NCBI GenBank assembly: GCA_027011425.1
Contig: JALUZX010000790.1
Location: forward strand, 1 to 5,704
DNA: 5,704 nucleotides
Source: Planctomycetota bacterium
GTDB taxonomy: Bacteria; Planctomycetota; UBA1135; JALUZX01
Reading direction: 5' to 3'
A program made the position numbers and the translations under genes. Numbering within the stretch: position 1 is the stretch's first letter; each line of letters opens with the position of its first letter. Positions 1-5,704 of the stretch are shown piece after piece. The notes beneath the pieces are model-generated. The model ran no database searches. It was not told where the DNA came from and saw only the letters and a program-made list of their open reading frames with translations.

Positions 1-221
1 CCCTGGGGGACCCCGGGCGCCTGCTGGCCCCCCGCCGGGGGGAGGGCCTTCTTCTCTTCCTGGTTCTCGGGCTCTCCCTTGAGGCCCTTGCGGAACTCCA
101 CGATTCCCTGGGCCAGGGAGCGCGCCACGTTGGGAAGGCGGTTCCCGAAAAGCAGGAGGGCCACGAAGAGGATGATCAGCACCTCCAGGTAACCGGGCAT
201 CCCCGTGAAGAAAGCCATCAT
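1..221 (-). CDS. tatA: Twin-arginine translocase subunit TatA/TatE (3' end outside window)
   Basis: TatA oligomerises in the cytoplasmic membrane to let folded proteins carrying a twin-arginine signal through, with TatC (and TatB where present). The 73 complete codons seen show the family layout: a short N-tail, one membrane helix at about residues 11-25 (YLEVLIILFVALLLF), the hinge FGNRLP (25-30), then an amphipathic helix (VARSLAQGIVEFRKGLKG, 32-49) and a charged, Pro/Gln-rich tail that continues past the left edge. FG rather than GP before the hinge favours TatA/E over TatB. The ATG at 221 overlaps the upstream TGA (ATGA); a second ATG follows at 218 and could be used instead. AAAGG lies 8 bases upstream of the first ATG. 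It is the last visible gene of the sucC run, so its expression is probably tied to the genes before it. Whether tatC or other Tat genes follow cannot be seen. The family call is strong; TatA versus TatE is not resolved. Confidence 0.9.
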   Translation of the reverse strand, partial: MMAFFTGMPGYLEVLIILFVALLLFGNRLPNVARSLAQGIVEFRKGLKGEPENQEEKKALPPAGGQQAPGVPQ

Positions 222-718
222 GATTCCGACCTTTCCCTGGCCTCGCCGGCCTCATGCTGGACCGGCTGATAGGTCAGCCTGTTCTTGTCCCACCAATCTT
301 TCCACGCTTCATAGTCGGGCCCCATTTCCTGCCCCGTCATCTTCACCAGGAGGGCGTGGGCCTTCTCCCGGACCGATGGATTGGACGAGGCGAGAGAAGT
401 CACCAGGTAAGTTACGGCCTCCCTCGTGACTTTGAAGTTTTTCCCAAAAAGAGCGGAATTGAAGGCGTCGAAGGCCTCCATGAGGTCCATGAACCGGGAT
501 TTCAACCGGTAGCGCTCCTTGATCATGGCCGCCACGTAGAAGAAAAGAAACCCCACCAGGACCCGGACGAAGCCCGCCTCCCCGAGCCGTTGGATCGCGA
601 TCCACCCGGGCAGGAGGGGAAGGAAGATGATCAAGAGCCCCAGGAAGACCGTGGTCCAGACCGCGGCCTTCCCGAGGAACTCTTCCAGCCACCTTGCCTG
701 GGGGGTGACGGGACTCAT
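218..718 (-). CDS. Small two-helix membrane protein with HEAT-like C-terminal tail, function unknown
   Basis: This is a 166-residue protein I cannot assign to a named family. The sequence shows a short N-tail, two hydrophobic stretches at about residues 21-40 (rich in L, I, F with PLLPGW at the end) and 50-65, then a soluble part of about 100 residues starting with a positively charged patch (KERYRLKSR, 67-75), which by the positive-inside rule should face the cytoplasm. Residues about 97-150 resemble the end of a HEAT-repeat array: an R-E-A-x-x-Y-L-x-x-S-L helix, S-V-R-E-K-A-x-x-L-L, then MTGQEMGPDYEAWKDWW, similar to the LTGQ-x-G-x-x-x-x-W-x-x-WW tail seen after HEAT repeats in several high-GC phyla. 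The ATG at 718 overlaps the sucD stop (ATGA) and has GGAAGG 3 bases upstream. Its own stop overlaps the tatA start. Coupling on both sides argues that it is a real gene. A role beside the Tat machinery or as a scaffold at the membrane is only a guess. Confidence 0.85.
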   Translation of the reverse strand: MSPVTPQARWLEEFLGKAAVWTTVFLGLLIIFLPLLPGWIAIQRLGEAGFVRVLVGFLFFYVAAMIKERYRLKSRFMDLMEAFDAFNSALFGKNFKVTREAVTYLVTSLASSNPSVREKAHALLVKMTGQEMGPDYEAWKDWWDKNRLTYQPVQHEAGEARERSES

Positions 719-1598
719 TTTCCTTCCAGGGCCTCCAGCATGGTCTTGCCGATGACCGAGGGATCCCGGGCCACCTTGACTCCCGCGGCCTCCAGGGCGG
801 CGATCTTGTCCTTGGCCGTCCCCTTGCCCCCGGAGATGATGGCCCCGGCGTGGCCCATCCGGCGCCCCGGGGGAGCGGTGAGGCCGGCGATGAAGGAGGC
901 CACGGGCTTGGTCATCTTCTCCTGGATGAAGCGGGCCGCCTCCTCCTCGGCGGAGCCGCCGATCTCGCCGATCATCACCACCCCTTCCGTCTGGGGGTCC
1001 TTCTCGAAGAGTGCGAGAAGGTCCGTGAAGCTCGTGCCGTTGACCGGATCGCCGCCGATGCCCACGCAGGTGGACTCGCCCAGGCCCAGTTGGGTCAACT
1101 GCCAGACCGCCTCGTAGGTCAAGGTCCCGGAGCGGGAGATGACGCCGATCTTTCCTTTTTTGTGGATATAGGCGGGCATGATCCCGATCCGGCAGGCCCG
1201 GTCCCCCTCGCCGGGAGTGATGACGCCGGGGCAGTTGGGCCCCACAAGGCGGCACTCCTTGCCGGCCAGGTAGGCCTTGACCCGGGCCATGTCCATGACG
1301 GGAATCCCTTCGGTGATGGCCACGATCAAGCGGACCCCCCCGTCGGCGGCCTCGCAGATGGCGTCGGCGCAGAAAGGCGCGGGAACGAAGATCACGCTCA
1401 CCTCGGCGCCGGTCTTCTCCACCGCCTCGGCCACGGTGTCGAACACGGGAACGCCCTCCACGGACCCTCCTCCCTTGCCGGGGCTCACGCCGGCCACGAC
1501 TTTGGTGCCGCAAGCCAGGGAGTGGTGGGCGTGGAAGGAACCGTTCCTGCCCGTGATTCCCTGGACGAGGACCTTCGTATCCTGATCGACGAGAATGC

Positions 1599-1602
<4 letters not shown>
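715..1602 (-). CDS. sucD: Succinyl-CoA synthetase (ADP/GDP-forming) alpha subunit
   Basis: The alpha subunit carries the CoA site and the phosphohistidine of succinyl-CoA synthetase, which makes ATP or GTP from succinyl-CoA in the cytoplasmic TCA cycle. The 295 residues match the usual length (about 290). Domain order is as expected: an N-terminal CoA-binding Rossmann fold (TKVLVQGITGRNGSFHA, residues 9-25; AEVSVIFVPAPFCADAI, 66-82; GPNCPGVITPG, 121-131), then a flavodoxin-like ligase domain with ISRSGTLTYE (155-164), GIGGDPVNG (181-189) and IGEIGGSAEEEAA (211-223). The catalytic histidine is H251 in the signature GRRMGHAGAI (246-255), equivalent to the E. coli phosphohistidine. No key residue is missing. 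The ATG at 1602 overlaps the sucC stop as ATGA, with GGGGGTGG 4 bases upstream inside the end of sucC, which suits coupled 1:1 synthesis of the two subunits. Its stop in turn overlaps the start of the membrane-protein gene. Confidence 0.97.
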
Positions 1603-2780
<1,178 letters not shown>

Positions 2781-2912
2781 GTTCGTCCCACTCGTTCGAA
2801 GAAACTCGGTGGAAAAAAAGGATGGGGGATGTTACCGCCTGCCGGTAGACCCGACAAAGGGAACGGGAGGGAGAGGGGGTCTCTTTCGCCGCGGCAGGGA
2901 GAGGTTAGGCCC
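2781..2912. promoter_or_regulatory. Divergent intergenic region between sucC and the dCTP deaminase gene
   Basis: These 132 bases lie between two starts pointing away from each other, so promoters for both directions should be here or just inside the genes. The most AT-rich spot is a run of seven A at 2813-2819, about 33-39 bases upstream of sucC. A short inverted repeat, TACCG-cctgc-CGGTA, sits at 2833-2847 and could be an operator or chance. A TTCGAA palindrome is at 2795-2800. I could not find a convincing -35/-10 pair for a housekeeping sigma factor on either strand, so no promoter position is given. Confidence 0.45.
2897..2904 (+). promoter_or_regulatory. Ribosome binding site that sets the dCTP deaminase start
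   Basis: GGGAGAGG lies 8 bases before the ATG at 2913. This matters because the reading frame stays open far upstream and another in-frame ATG at 2829 also has a fair site (AAGGA, 6 bases away). Starting at 2829 would add 28 Gly/Arg/Pro-rich residues that look unlike the family N-terminus, so 2913 is preferred. Confidence 0.6.
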
Positions 2913-4010
2913 ATGGGAGAAGCGGGGCGCATCCTGGTCTGGCAGGAGATCGGCGAACTGATCCGCCGGGGGACCGTCCGGAGTTCCCCCGGGGTGGAGG
3001 CGGGCCAGGTCCAGCCGGCCAGCCTGGATCTGACCGTGGGGAAGCGGGCCTGGAGGGTGCGGACGGGCTTTCTTTCGGGAAAGGAGAGGGTCGCCGCCAG
3101 GCTGGAAGAACTCTCCCTCTTCGAGCTGGATCTCTCCCGGGGCGCCGTCCTGGAGCGGGGCCACCCCTACATCCTGGAAGTCCGGGAGAAACTCTCCCTC
3201 CCGGCGGGCCTCAAGGCCCGGTGCAATCCCAGGTCCTCCACGGGAAGGTTGGACATCTTCGTCCGGGTCCTGGCCGACAGGTGTCCCCGTTTCGACGAAG
3301 TCCCCGAGGGATACAAGGGCCCCCTCTACCTGGAGGTGGTGCCCCGCTCCTTCAGCGTCCGCCTCTGGGAGGGCCTGAGCCTCAACCAGGTCCGATTCTT
3401 TACGGGCGAGCCCAGGCTTACGGACCAGGAACTACGGGAGCGGGCCTCCCAGGATCCCCTGGCCCTGGACGGGCGGGGCAGGCCCCTGGGCCCGGAGGAG
3501 CTGGACGTGGAGGAGGGGCTCATCCTGCGGGTTTCTTTGGAAGCGGACCCGGGCGGCCCCCCCGTGGTGGGATACCGGGCCCGGAGGTTCAGCGGGCTCG
3601 TGGACCTGGCCGGCCGGGGCGCCCACAGAAAAGAGGACTTCTGGGAGGCCATCCCGCCCCCGCCCGGGGGAAGGATGATCCTGGAGCCCGAGGTCTTCTA
3701 CATCCTCGCTTCCCTGGAGAAGGTCCGGGTCCCCCCCGATCTGGCCGCCGAGATGTTGCCCTTCGACGTGGGACTCGGGGAGCTTCGGACCAACTACGCC
3801 GGCTTTTTCGACAACGGCTTCGGCCCGGCCCGGGCGGTATTGGAGGTCAGGGCCCACGACGCGCCCTTCCTGGTCGAGCACGGCCAGGCCCTGTTCAAGA
3901 TGCAATACTTCCGGACCGCAACCATCCCCGAGCACCTCTACGGCGACCCGGCGCTGGGCTCCCACTACCAGGAGCAGGGCCTGGCGCTCTCCCGCCACTT
4001 CACCCAATAG
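2913..4010 (+). CDS. dcd: Two-domain 2'-deoxycytidine 5'-triphosphate deaminase (DCD family)
   Basis: The enzyme deaminates dCTP to dUTP (some relatives go on to dUMP) to supply dTTP synthesis in the cytoplasm. The 365-residue protein is about twice the length of E. coli Dcd (193) and fits the long double-domain DCD family. The first half has QVQPASLDLTVG (32-43), RVRTGFLSG (48-56), GAVLERGHPYIL (77-88), the active-site NPRSSTGRLD (105-114) and GYKGPLYLEV (133-142). R107-S108-S109-x-x-R112 and E141 match E. coli R110-S-S-x-x-R115 and catalytic E138. The second half repeats the fold: RMILEPEVFYILASLEK (254-270), YAGFFDNGFG (295-304) and AVLEVRAHD (308-316). There RSS is replaced by FDV (284-286) although E311 is kept, so only the first half should be catalytic. 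It stands alone on the plus strand, divergent from sucC and convergent with the DUF72 gene. The family call is strong. Whether the product is dUTP or dUMP is unknown, and the gene symbol is by function, not orthology to the short E. coli enzyme. Confidence 0.92.
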   Translation: MGEAGRILVWQEIGELIRRGTVRSSPGVEAGQVQPASLDLTVGKRAWRVRTGFLSGKERVAARLEELSLFELDLSRGAVLERGHPYILEVREKLSLPAGLKARCNPRSSTGRLDIFVRVLADRCPRFDEVPEGYKGPLYLEVVPRSFSVRLWEGLSLNQVRFFTGEPRLTDQELRERASQDPLALDGRGRPLGPEELDVEEGLILRVSLEADPGGPPVVGYRARRFSGLVDLAGRGAHRKEDFWEAIPPPPGGRMILEPEVFYILASLEKVRVPPDLAAEMLPFDVGLGELRTNYAGFFDNGFGPARAVLEVRAHDAPFLVEHGQALFKMQYFRTATIPEHLYGDPALGSHYQEQGLALSRHFTQ

Positions 4011-4114
4011 AGCCCGGCCCTCCCCCAGGTAGAGAAGTCGCCTCCGCCGCCGCATTCGTGGGGCTTTGAAGGGGGGGGTCACGGGGTGAATTGCAAGGCT
4101 TTTGGAAGCCCGGC
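4011..4114. other. Convergent intergenic gap
   Basis: These 104 bases separate the ends of the dCTP deaminase gene (plus) and the DUF72 gene (minus). I see no small gene with a ribosome site here. Apart from the hairpin at 4097-4110 there is a run of eight G (about 4071-4078), and no T-run is long enough to make a textbook intrinsic terminator in either direction. Confidence 0.5.
4097..4110 (-). terminator. Weak possible terminator hairpin after the DUF72 gene
   Basis: GGCTT-TTGG-AAGCC forms a perfect 5-bp stem with a 4-base loop, a few bases past the DUF72 stop codon. Read on the minus strand it is followed by TTGCAATT, a poor U-tract; on the plus strand there is none. The position is right for a terminator but the stem is short, so it may be chance or need Rho. 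Confidence 0.25.
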
Positions 4115-4852
4115 TCAGCCTTTTCCGCCCGTGAGGATCTCGCGAAACAGGAGGGCGTTCCGGGGGGCCCGGCACTTCACGTCGTTGTTGAAGAAGGCGT
4201 AGAGGCTGCGGCCCTTCAGGTGCGGCCTTACCCGGTCCGCCCAGGACTCCAGTTCACGCCTGGAGTAATCGTAGTCGTAGAGCCTGGGGCCCTCCCCGTG
4301 GAAGCGGAGGTAGAGAAAATCGGCGGTGGGAATCACGTCCCCGGGAAGCCGGGGATGGCTCACCGTGACGAAGGCCGCCCCGAACCGCTCGAGCGTCTCG
4401 GCGGCCCTGCCCTCCCACCAGCTCTCGTGGCGGAACTCGAGGGCGTGGCGCACCCCGCCGGGGAGGGATGCGAGGAAATCCTCCAGCCTGGGAATGTCCT
4501 CGTGGAGGGAAGGGGGAAGCTGCCAGAGGATCACCTTCAGGGTCTTCAGTTCCAGGACCCGGTCCAGGAAGGCCCTCAGCGGCTCGCCGCAATCGGCGAG
4601 CTTCTTCAGGTGGGTCACCCGCCTCGAGCCCTTGACCACCAGGTGGAACCCCGCAGGGAGCCTCTTGTTCCAACCCTCGATCATCCCCTCGAAAGGAAGG
4701 CGGTAGAAAGTGGAGTTCACCTCCACCGTATCGAACCTCCCGGCGTAGTAGACCAGCCGTTCCGCCCCGGTCGCCTCGGGCGGATAGAAGGGCCCGGTCC
4801 ACTCGTCGTAGGTCCACCCGGAAGTTCCCACGTGGATCCCGGAGGGCGCCAC
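4115..4852 (-). CDS. DUF72 (YecE-like) domain protein
   Basis: The protein belongs to DUF72, a TIM-barrel-like family whose biochemical role is not established. The predicted 245 residues are the usual length and all family blocks are present in order: IHVGTSGWTYDEWTGPFYP (6-24), FDTVEVNSTFYRLP (40-53), FHLVVKGSR (69-77), VILWQLPPS (107-115), ALEFRHESWW (137-146), FLYLRFHGEG (179-188) and the C-terminal YAFFNND followed by RNAL (218-234). Charged or polar residues in these blocks (E44, K74, E139, R141, H142, N223-D224) probably line one pocket. The start is uncertain. A GTG at 4861 overlaps the upstream stop (GTGA) but touches the ribosome site, whereas the GTG at 4852 has GGAGGA at the good distance of 9 bases, so 4852 is chosen; the alternative adds three residues. 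It is co-transcribed with the ParB-like gene in front of it. No ATG fits the N-terminus. Confidence 0.9.
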   Translation of the reverse strand: MAPSGIHVGTSGWTYDEWTGPFYPPEATGAERLVYYAGRFDTVEVNSTFYRLPFEGMIEGWNKRLPAGFHLVVKGSRRVTHLKKLADCGEPLRAFLDRVLELKTLKVILWQLPPSLHEDIPRLEDFLASLPGGVRHALEFRHESWWEGRAAETLERFGAAFVTVSHPRLPGDVIPTADFLYLRFHGEGPRLYDYDYSRRELESWADRVRPHLKGRSLYAFFNNDVKCRAPRNALLFREILTGGKG

Positions 4853-4857
4853 CTTTC

Positions 4858-5704
4858 TCACTCCTCCCCGGCGGCCTCCGGCGGCCCTCCCCCCCGGGCG
4901 AGCTGGGCCGGGTTCACCTTGGAGGGATCGAAACGCCGGGCCGAGCGGATCATCTTTTCCAGGGTCTCGTCGAAGGAGGCCTTCTTCCCCCGCTGGAACC
5001 GGAGGGGATTCACCCTGGCCACGACGAAGACCTTCAAATAGGGACTCTCGAAACCCTTCTCCTTGAGGGCCGCCACGGCCTCGGAGACCGCTTCGTCCAG
5101 TTCGAAGAGGGTCTCGGCCCTCTTCTCCCGGGTCCCCAGGGCCCTGGGAAGGGCGGTCCCCAAAAAGGCCTCCACCCTCCGCAGGACGGGCCGGTAGGCG
5201 CTCCCGGCGAAGCGGGCCTTCTTTTCGTAGCAGGCCCCCAGGGTGAGAAAGGTGGGCTCCTCGAACTGGTCGGCGAACTCCTTCTCCGGCCTCGGGTCCA
5301 GCTCCGCCAGGTCCCGGGCCATGCGGATCACTTCCAGGGAACGCTCCTTCAGGTTGTGGGCCCTCTCGGTGTTGAGGGCCAGGATCCGGTAGGCCATCTC
5401 CCTCTCGGGAAGCACCAGGGCGGTGATGGAGCGGCCGCCCAGTTTCTTGAGGGCCGCCAGGCGGTGGTGCCCGTTGGGCGTCCAGAAAACCCCCTCCCCG
5501 CCCCGGACGGCCACGATGGGGTCCAGGAAACGGTCGAGCCGATCCATCACCTTGGCCAGCCTGTCCACGTGGGGGGCCGAGAGGTCCCTCTGGAAGGGGG
5601 TGGGCTCCACCTTCTCCACGGGAAGGGCCGCCAGGACCTGCCACTTCCCGCCCAGGGGGTCCCGGAAGAGGGCGAGCACCCGGGCCCCCTCTTCTTCCAG
5701 GAGA
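4858..5704 (-). CDS. ParB N-terminal-domain (ParB/sulfiredoxin-like) protein, 5' end probably outside window
   Basis: The frame is open from the right edge (first whole codon at 5703) for 281 residues. Counting from the GTG at 5679, a ParB-N-like domain covers about residues 13-92: LAALPVEKVEPTPFQRDLS (16-34), DRFLDPIVAV (49-58), then TPNGHHRLAALKKLGG (67-82). GHHRLAA stands where partition ParB proteins have the GERRxRA nucleotide-binding box. A second conserved-looking part follows: LNTERAHNLKERS (102-114), a mixed helical region, and SPYLKVFVVARVNPLRF (212-228) near the end. No helix-turn-helix typical of partition ParB is evident and no parA lies alongside, so chromosome partitioning is unlikely. 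The function is unknown; nuclease, CTP-binding switch or sulfiredoxin-like roles all occur in this superfamily. The GTG at 5679 has GAGGGGG 5 bases upstream and could be the true start, but the eight codons before it (LLEEEGAR) read naturally into the protein, so I treat the 5' end as outside. Its stop codon overlaps the leader of the DUF72 gene. Confidence 0.8.
   Translation of the reverse strand, partial: LLEEEGARVLALFRDPLGGKWQVLAALPVEKVEPTPFQRDLSAPHVDRLAKVMDRLDRFLDPIVAVRGGEGVFWTPNGHHRLAALKKLGGRSITALVLPEREMAYRILALNTERAHNLKERSLEVIRMARDLAELDPRPEKEFADQFEEPTFLTLGACYEKKARFAGSAYRPVLRRVEAFLGTALPRALGTREKRAETLFELDEAVSEAVAALKEKGFESPYLKVFVVARVNPLRFQRGKKASFDETLEKMIRSARRFDPSKVNPAQLARGGGPPEAAGEE
4862..4867 (-). 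promoter_or_regulatory. Ribosome binding site of the DUF72 gene inside the ParB-like gene
   Basis: GGAGGA on the minus strand lies in the last codons of the ParB-like gene. It is 9 bases before the GTG at 4852 and directly next to the GTG at 4861, which favours the former as start and implies that translation of the two genes is coupled. Confidence 0.6.

Noticed and set aside
254..1117. Plus-strand frame of 287 codons across the membrane-protein gene and the end of sucD
   Set aside because: It is antisense to coupled genes with clear family features and has a low-complexity translation.
3221..4069. Plus-strand frame of 282 codons overlapping the dCTP deaminase in another frame
   Set aside because: The translation is almost only Gly, Pro, Arg and Ala, as expected for the wrong frame of GC-rich DNA; the deaminase frame carries all conserved motifs.
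4091..5041. Plus-strand frame of 316 codons opposite the DUF72 and ParB-like genes
   Set aside because: It shows no recognisable domain and is an antisense shadow of well-supported genes.
4853..5644. Minus-strand extension that would make the DUF72 protein 509 residues
   Set aside because: The added part is the ParB-like gene read out of frame, with Gly/Pro/Arg-rich translation. DUF72 homology begins right after the GTG at 4852.
4858..5704. Partition protein ParB or a plasmid maintenance locus
   Set aside because: There is no parA, no parS-like palindrome noticed, no helix-turn-helix evident, and the GERRxRA box is not present. The neighbours are housekeeping genes.

Overview
This window is a piece of a GC-rich bacterial chromosome (roughly two-thirds G+C by eye). 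Nearly all of it is coding, with short intergenic gaps and overlapping starts and stops. No tRNA, rRNA, insertion sequence, phage gene or CRISPR array is visible. The source is a free-living type of bacterium with a TCA cycle and a Tat export system. The TatA variant (FGNRLP hinge), the HEAT-like membrane protein ending in a W-x-x-WW tail and the two-domain dCTP deaminase together hint at Planctomycetota, Acidobacteriota or a similar high-GC lineage. That placement comes from remembered family resemblance, not from a search, and is tentative.

Layout. (1) Positions 1-2780, minus strand: a tight four-gene run in the order sucC, sucD, a small two-helix membrane protein, tatA. Every junction is a stop/start overlap of the ATGA type, so the four are probably co-transcribed and translationally coupled. 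tatA runs off the left edge. (2) Positions 2781-2912: a 132-bp divergent intergenic region that must hold the start signals for the sucC run and for the plus-strand gene. (3) Positions 2913-4010, plus strand: a 365-residue two-domain dCTP deaminase (DCD family). (4) Positions 4011-4114: a 104-bp convergent gap with one small hairpin. (5) Positions 4115-5704, minus strand: a ParB-N-domain protein that runs to the right edge, followed by a DUF72 (YecE-like) protein. They are coupled, with the likely DUF72 start just after the upstream stop codon and a Shine-Dalgarno sequence inside the upstream gene's end.

Function. SucC and SucD form succinyl-CoA synthetase, the substrate-level phosphorylation step of the TCA cycle. 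TatA forms the pore-like part of the twin-arginine translocase. The membrane protein between them is unassigned. The dCTP deaminase feeds dUMP/dTTP synthesis and is probably unrelated to its neighbours. The ParB-like/DUF72 pair has no known function and is the least explained part of the window. I see no clear defence or mobile system. The best leads are the uncharacterised membrane protein co-translated with sucD and tatA, and the ParB-like/DUF72 couple.
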